In this document: positions 1 through 8,360 of the stretch, one piece after another | Layout of the letters: each line of letters begins with the position of its first letter | How positions within the stretch are numbered: position 1 is the stretch's first letter | Program-made: the position numbers and the translations under genes | Notes under the pieces: generated by a model | Database searches by the model: none | The model's input: the letters and a program-made list of their open reading frames with translations, nothing else | Told to the model about the DNA's origin: nothing | Origin: Brachyspira sp949287565 | GTDB taxonomy: Bacteria; Spirochaetota; Brachyspiria; Brachyspirales; Brachyspiraceae | Assembly: GCF_036997615.1 (NCBI RefSeq) | Contig: NZ_JAWLQA010000006.1 | Direction: 5' to 3' (one strand) | Length of the DNA stretch: 64,000 nucleotides

Positions 1-478
1 TTTTATCATCTCCAAAATATTTATCAGTTAATTCTTTTATTCTAGTATTGTCAAGATTTTCTATATCGCTTCCAAAGAAATTTCCTTTTATAGATCTTTC
101 TAATACTTTACTTGAACTTGATAAAGTTTTTTCAAATGATTTTACTCCAATATAAAAATCTGTTTTCTCTCCGTCACTTTCTATAATAGTAATAACAGAT
201 GAATTTGTATTATAAACAGAATGAAATACTGAAGATAATTTCACTTGATTATTCTCTTTATTTTCAAATACAATACTATTAATTTTATAGAATCTTAAAT
301 ACTCTCCTGCTTCTTTTTTACTAATATCAGCATCTAAAGGGACAACATTTAAAGCTGTTAAATTAGGAAGATACTTTTTCATTACAACAGTATCTACTTT
401 AACTAATGCTTCTATTAATTCTGCTCGATTTCTATTATCAAGCACAGCAGTTTCATTTTTAGTCATCATGTCAGACAT
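1..478 (-). CDS. Unknown protein, C-terminus cut by window edge
   Basis: Open frame of 159 codons with no stop before the window edge. It starts MSDMMTKNETAVLDN at 478, with an AAAGGA ribosome site 6 nt upstream inside the end of the preceding gene. The visible part is soluble, with alternating strands and helices, and ends in a stretch containing KGNFFGSD. That pattern loosely recalls the region before the ATPase domain of HerA/FtsK-like (DUF87) translocases, where G-N-F-P-G-S is common. The resemblance is weak and the ATPase part, if any, lies outside the window. It is the fifth gene of the dynamin operon, only two bases after the stop of the 58-residue gene, so it is almost certainly co-translated with it. 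Confidence 0.75.
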   Translation of the reverse strand, partial: MSDMMTKNETAVLDNRNRAELIEALVKVDTVVMKKYLPNLTALNVVPLDADISKKEAGEYLRFYKINSIVFENKENNQVKLSSVFHSVYNTNSSVITIIESDGEKTDFYIGVKSFEKTLSSSSKVLERSIKGNFFGSDIENLDNTRIKELTDKYFGDDK

Positions 479-480
479 TA

Positions 481-657
481 TTAATCCTTTCTCTTAAAAT
501 TATTTTTGCAGCTTTCATTTAATTCATGAAAATAATTTCCTGTAATGTGAATAAAGTCTTTTCCAAATCCTCCTAATCCATTAAAGAAATTACCAAATGA
601 ATTTACAAAACTTTCTACAGCAGATTTTCCTTTTTTCTCATACTCTTCTCTGTTCAT
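481..657 (-). CDS. Small 58-residue protein of the dynamin operon
   Basis: A 59-codon frame reading MNREEYEKKGKSAVESFVNS and ending NNFKRKD, below usual ORF length cut-offs. Its ATG overlaps the stop of the upstream gene as ATGA (657-654), and its TAA at 483-481 is followed after two bases by the ATG of the next gene. This double coupling argues that it is a real gene. The centre is rich in Gly, Phe and Asn (FGNFFNGLGGFGKDF) and may form an amphipathic or membrane-surface segment. It has no recognisable domain. Function unknown; membership in the operon suggests it works with the dynamin-like GTPases. Confidence 0.7.
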   Translation of the reverse strand: MNREEYEKKGKSAVESFVNSFGNFFNGLGGFGKDFIHITGNYFHELNESCKNNFKRKD

Positions 658-1121
658 CTTCCAGCGGCTATTGCTATTATTATACCTATCACTATTACCG
701 CTCCCACTGCTATAATGACAGGATTGATCTTTGGGGATTCATTGCTTCCGCCTGCTGATTGATTTCCTATAGTAAATGTGCTTTCATCTCTATAATGTCT
801 TGTATTTCTAGGAGGGTAAAGTTTCTCACTCATTTTCTTTAATTGTCTTACCTTTTCCATAGTAAATTCATTTCTTAAACTTACAGCCAACTCAGACCAA
901 TAGCTTTCAGTCCATTCGCTTTCAGGCTTGAATGTTTCTCCTTTATCAGGGAGTATAAATTCAGGCACTCTTTCTTTAGCATAATTTAATATATTATCGA
1001 AATTATCTATAGAAAAAGATCTATCAGTATTTAATGACATATATAATATATTCTTTATTCCTTCTACATCCCTTTTTTCTATACATTCCTGTAAAAAATT
1101 GCTAGGTTTAAAATTACTCAT
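654..1121 (-). CDS. Tail-anchored protein of the dynamin operon
   Basis: 155 residues. A soluble N-terminal region (about 1-110, helical, starting with a helix-loop-helix CIEKRDVEGIKNIL) is followed by a Ser/Gly/Asn-rich linker. A single C-terminal hydrophobic helix (about 132-153, VIIAVGAVIVIGIIIAIAAG) then ends almost at the stop codon. This is the arrangement of a tail-anchored membrane protein with the bulk in the cytoplasm. Translation starts at 1121 behind a GGAGG site, 21 nt after the large dynamin gene. I do not recognise the family. A plausible role is a membrane receptor or recruiter for the adjacent dynamin-like GTPases; that is inference from position and topology only. Confidence 0.8.
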   Translation of the reverse strand: MSNFKPSNFLQECIEKRDVEGIKNILYMSLNTDRSFSIDNFDNILNYAKERVPEFILPDKGETFKPESEWTESYWSELAVSLRNEFTMEKVRQLKKMSEKLYPPRNTRHYRDESTFTIGNQSAGGSNESPKINPVIIAVGAVIVIGIIIAIAAGR

Positions 1122-1142
1122 ATTTATTTCCTCCTTAATTTT

Positions 1143-3530
1143 TTATAATTCTATTACAGAATTTAATCTATTAATAAAATCTTCAAGCCATAATTTATTC
1201 TTCTTATTTTCAGCCATAAATTTTTCTACCTGTTCCTTTGAAGAAGTCATATTTTTCAAAGAATCAATCTTTTTTGAAACTACAATTTCAAGCTCATCAA
1301 TCTGTGATAAAAACTTTTCCTTTATCCCTTTTATAAGTTCTTCATTAGCATATTTCTCTATTCTAACACATTCTTTCTGTATATTATCAAATATTTTTGC
1401 TAATATATCATGATTATACTCTAATATATCAAATTTATCAGTAATTCTTATATCGATAAAAGGAATTATTCCTACTTTTTTAAAACTTATACCTTTACCT
1501 TTGATATGTTTATCCATACCTAGACGCAATTCATTAATTGAAGAATCAAATAAATCATTAAACTGAAAAGCAGATTTATCTCTTTCAAATTCATCTATAT
1601 CAATTTCTTCCGATAAAGAATTTATCTCTTGTCTGTATTCATCTATCATAGTATTTGAAAACTCTATTATATCAGAATATATTTGGGATTCAATTTCTGC
1701 AGAAAAGCTTATTAAAAGCTCTTTAACTATTTCTTCGAATCTTCTTATATATTCTTCCCCTTTTGACTTACTTACAATATATGGATCATTATTTCCTGCC
1801 AAAGCTCCAAAAATACCGCCTATACCTAATGCTGCTCCAACTGCAGCTAATGGAGCGAAAGCAAGTGCAGCAGGTATAGCAGGCAAAGCAGCTGCTGCTT
1901 TAGCTAAAGGCGGTAATTTTTTTCCTGATACTACCTGAACTGCATAATTAGTTGCTTCATATAATCTATCTCCAAAAACACTAACTATTCTATTTAATTC
2001 ATCGCTTATTTCTTTGGATATACCAAGTTCCTCTATCCTTTTTTTATATTCTTTTCCTCTATTGCCGTCTGCTATCTGTTTACTAACATAAGCTATTCTA
2101 TCATTAAACTGTTTAAGTTTAGCCTCATTACCTGCAAGAGCATCAGCAATATTATTTTCCATATTTATTTCTTTAATATAACCAATGAAAGTAGTTACGC
2201 CTTTTGCTATTTTCTCAGACATTGCATACTTTTCTAAATAATCATTTATAGCAATCTCAACAGCAGGTATGCCTGAATGAATCAGTAAAGTATCTAACTC
2301 ATCTTCTGCATTTTTTAACATAGTATTTATTTTATCATGTCCGCTCTTTGAAAGTGCTGCATATTTTGAAAGATGAAGCTCATCAAATTCTTCAAATAAT
2401 GATTTTATAGTTTCAAAATCACCTTTCTGTTTTCTGCTAATTCCATAATTATTTTTTATAAGCCTTGTAATCAAAGCTGTATGAGCAGATACTAAATATA
2501 TATTAGGATTTTCTATTTTGTGTGATTTTAAATATGAAACAACATCTCCATATGCTTTTTCTATAGAATCTCCTGCCTCTAAATCGAAAGCATCTAATTT
2601 ATTTACTACAAATAAAAATCTATCTTTAGCCTGCTTGCCTGCCTTCTCCATAGCTTTTGAAACTGAAGATAGAAGTAAATTATCATCATTAGTAGAAAGC
2701 TGTGTAGCATTAAGTACATATAATACTAAAGGATCTGATTCATTTATAACTTTATATGTTTTTTCTTTATGCCTTTCATCTCTTGAGTTATTTGGTCCGG
2801 GAGTATCAAGCAAAACAAGCTCCAAATTATGAGATGATACAAATGGAATATCTGTTTTTATATCTATATATGATACTTTTTCATTATCATTAAACTCTCT
2901 CATATCTTGTACTGTAACATTATCAACTTCATTAATTACAATATTTTCATTCGCATCTAGGCATATAACAGAAGTTCCATTCATGCCGTCTACATCTTTA
3001 ATTCTAGCTATTGTAGCAGTACAAGCCTGATTCTTTGAAGGCATTAATTCCTTTCCTAAAAATGAATTTAAAAGTGTAGATTTTCCGCTGCTCATAGTAG
3101 CTATTACAGCAAGCTCAAATTCCTTTCCTATAGCATCATTAAACTGCTCAATAACTTTTTTTTCTTTTAACTCTTCAAAAGGTGCAGTATCTATCATATA
3201 TTGAAATATATTTTTTAATTCTTTTAATCTATCGTCTACAGAACGTACCTCTTTATATATTAAATTGATATTTGTTTTGTTAGTTTTATTAAAATGATCA
3301 ACTTCAAGCTGTAAATCTTCATAATCTAATACAGTACCTTTAAAAGTTAAATTAAAATTATCATTAATTTTTTCATAAAGTATTGGAATTAATTTATCAA
3401 GCCAAAATTGAAGCCTTTTCTTTCCATTGACATATTCATATATTTGAGATTCAGGATCAAATTTTTCTCCATCCTCTTTTACTATATAGTCTAAAGTAAA
3501 AGGATTATACTCAAAATAAATTTCTTTCAT
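1143..3530 (-). CDS. Dynamin-like GTPase with membrane-insertion segment
   Basis: 795 residues. The N-terminal 120 residues are helical. The GTPase domain (about 135-375) has a P-loop ATMSSGKST (144-152), switch I Thr in ACTAT, G3 LLDTPG (242-245) and G4 NKLD (310-313). Ala replaces the first Gly of the usual P-loop, a variant shared with the neighbouring gene. Helical stalk regions follow, split by a long Ala/Pro/Gly-rich hydrophobic stretch at about 541-579. That is the position expected for the membrane paddle of bacterial dynamins, which remodel or fuse membranes using GTP. Its ATG overlaps the stop of the upstream GTPase gene (ATGA), with a GGGAG site before it. Paired bacterial dynamins usually act as a heteromeric unit, so the two probably work together. 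Confidence 0.88.
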   Translation of the reverse strand: MKEIYFEYNPFTLDYIVKEDGEKFDPESQIYEYVNGKKRLQFWLDKLIPILYEKINDNFNLTFKGTVLDYEDLQLEVDHFNKTNKTNINLIYKEVRSVDDRLKELKNIFQYMIDTAPFEELKEKKVIEQFNDAIGKEFELAVIATMSSGKSTLLNSFLGKELMPSKNQACTATIARIKDVDGMNGTSVICLDANENIVINEVDNVTVQDMREFNDNEKVSYIDIKTDIPFVSSHNLELVLLDTPGPNNSRDERHKEKTYKVINESDPLVLYVLNATQLSTNDDNLLLSSVSKAMEKAGKQAKDRFLFVVNKLDAFDLEAGDSIEKAYGDVVSYLKSHKIENPNIYLVSAHTALITRLIKNNYGISRKQKGDFETIKSLFEEFDELHLSKYAALSKSGHDKINTMLKNAEDELDTLLIHSGIPAVEIAINDYLEKYAMSEKIAKGVTTFIGYIKEINMENNIADALAGNEAKLKQFNDRIAYVSKQIADGNRGKEYKKRIEELGISKEISDELNRIVSVFGDRLYEATNYAVQVVSGKKLPPLAKAAAALPAIPAALAFAPLAAVGAALGIGGIFGALAGNNDPYIVSKSKGEEYIRRFEEIVKELLISFSAEIESQIYSDIIEFSNTMIDEYRQEINSLSEEIDIDEFERDKSAFQFNDLFDSSINELRLGMDKHIKGKGISFKKVGIIPFIDIRITDKFDILEYNHDILAKIFDNIQKECVRIEKYANEELIKGIKEKFLSQIDELEIVVSKKIDSLKNMTSSKEQVEKFMAENKKNKLWLEDFINRLNSVIEL

Positions 3531-5104
3531 TGTTTACTCCCGTTTATTTCTTTATTTATTATATTTCTAATTAAATTGATAGATGTTTTATTAAGCATAT
3601 CATTTATTTTTTTTGTACTGTATTTATTATTTTTTATCATGATATATTCTTCTTCAGTGTTTATGCTGTTGTCAGTATTATCATATAATTTATAATCTTT
3701 ATAATAAGAAGGAAGGTTCATTCTTTCATCTTCAAATATATTATAAAATGAACTAAAAGATGCTCTCTCTTTAATAGTTACTTCTTCACATTTCAATATT
3801 TTTCTAAATACTCTGGCAGCATCAGCTGATAATGGTATTATTATAGGCGATTCAAAACCAGCACTTTCAATATCTTTTTTAACAGTGTCAATTATTTCTT
3901 CTATGGTTTCTCCGCTTTCAAAATCAAAGCTGTCAATTTTATTTATTAAAAATAATATTTTGGTACTCTTATTTTTATTATATGCTTCGTACACATTATT
4001 CAGCATAGAATAATTATCATTAGTAGTAGGATGATGAGCATTAATTAAATATATAAATAAATCTATTTTACTATTTTCTAAAAACTCTCTTGTTATATTA
4101 CCATGTTTTTCATTTCTTGAATTATTAGCTCCAGGAGTATCATGAATAACTAGTATTCCATTTTTTGAATGTATGTACTTTATATCTGTTTCTAAAAATA
4201 TATGTTCTATATTATCATTATTATTCCATTCTTCTATTACTTGTTTTGTTATCTCATTTGAAAATATATAAGACTCATTATCATCTAATGAACAGCCTCC
4301 GAATATTTTTTCCTCCATATTATCATTATCGCTTATAGAAGTAATTTTAGCAGTACAAGCTTCATTCTTTGCAGGTATAAAATCTTTGTTTAATAAAGCA
4401 TTAATAAAAGTTGATTTTCCTGCACTCATAGTTGCAAATACTCCCACATTATATACAGGCAGAGAAATATAGTTAGTTATTATTTTTATATTATTAAGTA
4501 AATCATCTGATAGTTCTATTAAATACTTGTTATTTGAATTTAATATTAAACCTTCTAATTGTGTTCCTAATTCTTTAAAAGTACTTGCAGATAAAATATC
4601 TATAAGTTTTTGAAATAGGGTATTTTCTTCTTTGCTTAATTTAAAATCAATAATTAATTTATTTATATCATCATTTATAATATGGCTTTTAATATTTTTT
4701 CTATCATCAATAGCTATTATTAAATACCTTATAAATAAAAGTTCAAATAAGAAAAACATTCTAAAATCATATTTTTTAATACCTAAAAATGGAATTATAT
4801 CTATAAGAAAATTACCTGTTTTAATTTTTTCTTTATATCCATTTGAAATAGTATTTAAACTATCATTAATCTGATTATCATCAGGAAAAATATAATCTTT
4901 TAAATTGAGATGTTTAACATAAGAATTAAGGAATAAATATATAGAACTATTTTCAGATAAATCCATATCTTTTAAATAATATGCTAATAAATTAATAAAA
5001 GAACATTTAATATCATCATTAAAATATAATAATTTTAAATTCCTTAAAGATATTCTAAATAACATTAGTTTATTATTTAGTATTATAGAATTAATTTTAT
5101 TCAT
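3527..5104 (-). CDS. Dynamin-like GTPase lacking a membrane segment
   Basis: 525 residues from the ATG at 5104, which has AGAG 6 nt upstream. A TTG at 5119 and an ATG at 5110 are in frame but badly placed for that site. About 220 helical residues precede a GTPase domain with P-loop ATMSAGKST (about 224-232), ACTAK switch, HDTPG (G3) and NKID (G4). After the GTPase only about 70 residues remain, so there is no paddle or long stalk, unlike the 795-residue partner encoded next with an ATGA overlap. It is the first gene of the operon. Likely the soluble partner of an asymmetric dynamin pair. A role in envelope repair or phage defence is possible by analogy with DynA-type proteins but is not shown here. 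Confidence 0.85.
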   Translation of the reverse strand: MNKINSIILNNKLMLFRISLRNLKLLYFNDDIKCSFINLLAYYLKDMDLSENSSIYLFLNSYVKHLNLKDYIFPDDNQINDSLNTISNGYKEKIKTGNFLIDIIPFLGIKKYDFRMFFLFELLFIRYLIIAIDDRKNIKSHIINDDINKLIIDFKLSKEENTLFQKLIDILSASTFKELGTQLEGLILNSNNKYLIELSDDLLNNIKIITNYISLPVYNVGVFATMSAGKSTFINALLNKDFIPAKNEACTAKITSISDNDNMEEKIFGGCSLDDNESYIFSNEITKQVIEEWNNNDNIEHIFLETDIKYIHSKNGILVIHDTPGANNSRNEKHGNITREFLENSKIDLFIYLINAHHPTTNDNYSMLNNVYEAYNKNKSTKILFLINKIDSFDFESGETIEEIIDTVKKDIESAGFESPIIIPLSADAARVFRKILKCEEVTIKERASFSSFYNIFEDERMNLPSYYKDYKLYDNTDNSINTEEEYIMIKNNKYSTKKINDMLNKTSINLIRNIINKEINGSKQ

Positions 5105-5280
5105 AAACATCTCTTGCAAAACATATTATAATTCATAATAGCATAAAAATATAAACAAATCAAGTATTAACATATATTTTTATAAATTATAATTCTATTA
5201 CATATAAGTTTGTTAATCATGTATTTAAATCAATCATTATTATTTTATATATTTTCATTAAAGTAAAAATCACAGCAAAT

Positions 5281-5314
5281 AAAAAACCCGTAAGAGTTAT
5301 TATAACTCCTACAG
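5281..5314 (-). terminator. Rho-independent terminator of the V-ATPase operon
   Basis: On the minus strand the stem GTAGGAGTT / AACTCTTAC (one G-U pair, 5-nt loop) is followed by GGG and a run of six T. It lies about 35 nt after the atpK stop. The opposite strand also has a T-run, so it may work in both directions. Confidence 0.85.
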
Positions 5315-5347
5315 ATTTTTATTTATTCACTTTTATTAATTACTTAA

Positions 5348-5815
5348 TTAAGCACCTAAAACACCGCTGATTAAGAATGCTGTAGCGAAAGAAACGATAG
5401 CGTAAAGTTCTGGGAATACAGCAACGATGATAGTGTTACCGAATACGTCATAACCATTACCTATAGCTTCAACACCGTTAGCACAAACTTTACCTTGGAA
5501 TATAGCTGAAACCATACAAGCTAAACCAACAGCGATACCAGCACCTAATATAGCAGCACCTTGGAATATGCTTATGTCAGCTGTTAGATAAGGCTGCATA
5601 ATGAAGAAAGCTGCGAAACCATAAAGACCTTGTGTACCAGGTAAGGCACTTAAAACAAGACAGCTACCGAAAGCATCTTTGTTTTTCTTTAAAGCACCAA
5701 CTGTAGTCATAGCAGAAATAGAAGTACCAACTGCACTACCAATACCAGACATACCTACCATTAATCCTGCACCTAAATATCCTAATAAAAGTGCTGTGTT
5801 CATTGTAAAACCCAT
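5348..5815 (-). CDS. atpK: V-type ATPase proteolipid subunit K, Na+-type
   Basis: 155 residues forming two fused hairpins, that is four transmembrane helices, the double-size rotor subunit of V-type ATPases. The motif LPGTQGLYGF places L58, T61, Q62 and Y65. Q107 and E136 (FPELY) follow in helix 4. Each is exactly three residues less than the Na+-ligand positions reported for Enterococcus hirae NtpK (L61, T64, Q65, Y68, Q110, E139). This suggests a Na+-coupled rotor. Last gene of the operon, 56 nt after atpI, with an AAGGAGA site and a terminator downstream. The ion specificity is inferred from this pattern, not demonstrated. Confidence 0.93.
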   Translation of the reverse strand: MGFTMNTALLLGYLGAGLMVGMSGIGSAVGTSISAMTTVGALKKNKDAFGSCLVLSALPGTQGLYGFAAFFIMQPYLTADISIFQGAAILGAGIAVGLACMVSAIFQGKVCANGVEAIGNGYDVFGNTIIVAVFPELYAIVSFATAFLISGVLGA

Positions 5816-5871
5816 AATAAAATCTCCTTTTTTAGATTATTTTCTTTTTAATTATTTTTTATATAAACTAA

Positions 5872-7740
5872 TTAAGCCGCTTTTTTGAGAGGCTTATACT
5901 CTTTTCCGCCGCCTTCAAAACCAACGTTATTGTAGAACTCTACAAATGTTAATCTCAAAGGGTGTACCAAAGCACCAAGTATGTTTAGTAAGAATATAGC
6001 TATATGTCCTACTACAAGGAATACAACCATTATCACTACACCAACACCAGGAATAGCTTTGAAACTCATACCTATCTGATTTATTACCAATGCCAATATA
6101 GAACCAGATGCACCTAAAGCAAACAAACGTATATAAGAAAGTGTATCACCCATTATACCAGTTGCCGCAAAATAAACTCCAAGTATAGAGTTTAATACAT
6201 CAGGCTTCTTACCAACATTAGAAAGTATTACTAAGAATACCAAACCAACAGCTATTAAAGCATAATATACAGTGCTGAATTGTTTGATAACTTCCATTTT
6301 CTGCATATCGCCCAAGAACCATAAAACAAGTCCCGGTATGAATAGAAGTTTACCTATAGCACCAAGTATATCGCCTATAGGGCTAGTTTTAATTCTGTCT
6401 ATAACGCCTACCAATAAAGCGAAACATATATGAAGTACGCCTATAAGTAATGCTGTATTAAATGGAGTTAAGAACCAATTTTCTTTTAAGTCTGTAATTA
6501 TCAAATACTTACTTAAAGTAGCAAATAAAGGTATTTGTGTATTTGAAGGTATGCTTACACCAAAGAAACTTCCTCCATTTATAACACCCATAATAGTAGT
6601 ACATATACCTAATGTTAAAGCAAGTATGCCTACTCCTCTTAATTGTCCTTTTAATACTGTGAATAAGCCTATTAAAGCTACTATAGTTAATACTATACCA
6701 TAACCTGAATCACCGAAACAATAAGCGAAGAATAATGGATAGAAAACTGCTATCATAGGAGTTAAATCTATCTCGAAATAATTCGGTAATTGGAATAATT
6801 TTGTAATAAGCTCATAAGCACCTGAATACTTATTATTTTTAAGCTCAACAGGAACTCTATCATCTCTTGAAGGATCTTCCATTATATAAGCTATTTTTTT
6901 ACTGTCGAGTAAAGACTTCACTTCGCTTTCTTTATCTTTAGGAACATAAGCCTCTACATAAAGGATTTTTCCTTCTGTGCCTTCGCTAGCTACAAAGCTT
7001 TCTTTAGCTTCTTCAAAGTGATTAGATATATTAAGATTATCTATTTCTTTATTAATAGCTTCTATAAATACCTGATTTTTTATAATCTCAGTATCATTAT
7101 TTTCTATTTCTTTATCAAGCTTAGCTATTTTCTCATTTATTTCACTATAAGAAAGAGAAGGCATATTAACTATATCGAAAGGAATTGTTTCTTCACTGCC
7201 GTCTTTTTTGAAAGCAACAAAATAAACTTTTCCAGCTTCCTCTTTGATAGAATAAGTAAATATATCCTTAACTTCAGAGAAATTATAGTCATTATACTCT
7301 TTAGCATTTGCACTGTAGAATAGAACATTATAGCCTGTTTTTTCTTTTAAGCCATTAACTTTATCAAAGCTAAAATCCCCGAAAGGAGCTATAACAGATA
7401 ATTCTTTTTTAAGCATATCTCTTTCAGCTTTCAATTTATCAGAAGCCTGAGAAGTAGATATAACATTTTCTATAACTTCATTAGCTTTTTTTGACAAATT
7501 ATCAGCTTTCACATTAGAAACATCTTTTTTAGCCTTTTTAGCATCAGCCAAAGCATTATTAATAATATTTTTAGCTCTTAAAGCATCATTTTTCTTATTT
7601 GAAATATTTTCTATATTTTCAGATGAAACACCATTAGCAATTTCAATATGCACAAGTCCAAGTGATGCCAAATCGCTTAAAGTTTTTTCCCTATCCTCAT
7701 GAAAGACAAAGAGAGAGAGTTTCTTCATTTTTCTAATCAT
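5872..7740 (-). CDS. atpI: V-type ATPase membrane subunit I (a-type stator)
   Basis: 622 residues. The N-terminal half (about 1-320) is cytoplasmic, helical and coiled-coil, forming the peripheral-stalk attachment. The C-terminal half has seven to eight transmembrane helices. The stretch DTLSYIRLFALGAS carries the conserved Arg that faces the rotor carboxylate during ion transfer. The ATG overlaps the stop of atpD (ATGA). The C-terminus is short and basic. Together with subunit K this forms the membrane ion channel of the complex. Confidence 0.93.
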   Translation of the reverse strand: MIRKMKKLSLFVFHEDREKTLSDLASLGLVHIEIANGVSSENIENISNKKNDALRAKNIINNALADAKKAKKDVSNVKADNLSKKANEVIENVISTSQASDKLKAERDMLKKELSVIAPFGDFSFDKVNGLKEKTGYNVLFYSANAKEYNDYNFSEVKDIFTYSIKEEAGKVYFVAFKKDGSEETIPFDIVNMPSLSYSEINEKIAKLDKEIENNDTEIIKNQVFIEAINKEIDNLNISNHFEEAKESFVASEGTEGKILYVEAYVPKDKESEVKSLLDSKKIAYIMEDPSRDDRVPVELKNNKYSGAYELITKLFQLPNYFEIDLTPMIAVFYPLFFAYCFGDSGYGIVLTIVALIGLFTVLKGQLRGVGILALTLGICTTIMGVINGGSFFGVSIPSNTQIPLFATLSKYLIITDLKENWFLTPFNTALLIGVLHICFALLVGVIDRIKTSPIGDILGAIGKLLFIPGLVLWFLGDMQKMEVIKQFSTVYYALIAVGLVFLVILSNVGKKPDVLNSILGVYFAATGIMGDTLSYIRLFALGASGSILALVINQIGMSFKAIPGVGVVIMVVFLVVGHIAIFLLNILGALVHPLRLTFVEFYNNVGFEGGGKEYKPLKKAA

Positions 7741-8336
7741 AAAGATGCCTCCTTAGCTCTGTTTCTTTCTTTTACTATCTTTTGAGAAGATTTACTTAAA
7801 TTATCCTCGTCTTCCATATACCTTTTAATCTTGATTATAGCTGTTTTATACTCAGGAATCTGTACTTTCTCATAAAGGTTAACTTTCTGAGTAGTTTTTT
7901 TCCTAGCATAAGCCAAAGCATTTAATCTAGCCTCAGTCATTTCAATTTTTACCTGAATAGTCATAAGGCGTTCAAACATACTTATGGCAAGTCTTATCCA
8001 AGAAGGCATATTAAAGAGGCTGACATTTTCAATAGCAAAATCTATATTAGAAAGTATATTCACTTTAACACCGGCAATGTTTTTAAGCTCGGAATTAATT
8101 TTCTTGATTTTTACTATCTCAGGAAATTCAGTCCAAAAACCATTGTAGTTTTGATTTTCTTTAACTAACTTTTGGTATTCTTCTTTAAGTAATTCAATCT
8201 CAGCGGTAATCTTTCTCACCTCAAGACGAAGAGCTGCCTCTTTACTTTTTAAAGTAGGCAATGCTTTCTCACGTATAGAAAGCTGACGTCTTAGGTTTTG
8301 AAGAGCCGTTTTATTGTATTGAAACTTTAATGCCAT
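7737..8336 (-). CDS. atpD: V-type ATPase central-stalk subunit D
   Basis: 199 residues, nearly all helical. The N-terminal MALKFQYNKTALQNLRRQL and the C-terminal basic helix are typical of the V1 rotor shaft, which forms an antiparallel coiled coil inserted in the A3B3 ring. It lies 24 nt after atpB and overlaps atpI by 4 nt. No separate subunit F gene follows, although F normally binds D in other V-ATPases. Confidence 0.92.
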   Translation of the reverse strand: MALKFQYNKTALQNLRRQLSIREKALPTLKSKEAALRLEVRKITAEIELLKEEYQKLVKENQNYNGFWTEFPEIVKIKKINSELKNIAGVKVNILSNIDFAIENVSLFNMPSWIRLAISMFERLMTIQVKIEMTEARLNALAYARKKTTQKVNLYEKVQIPEYKTAIIKIKRYMEDEDNLSKSSQKIVKERNRAKEASL

Positions 8337-8360
8337 ATTTTGTACCTACTTTATTAAAAA

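Noticed and set aside
5105..5119. TTG start for the first dynamin-like gene
   Set aside because: The AGAG ribosome site fits the ATG at 5104; the TTG has no site upstream.
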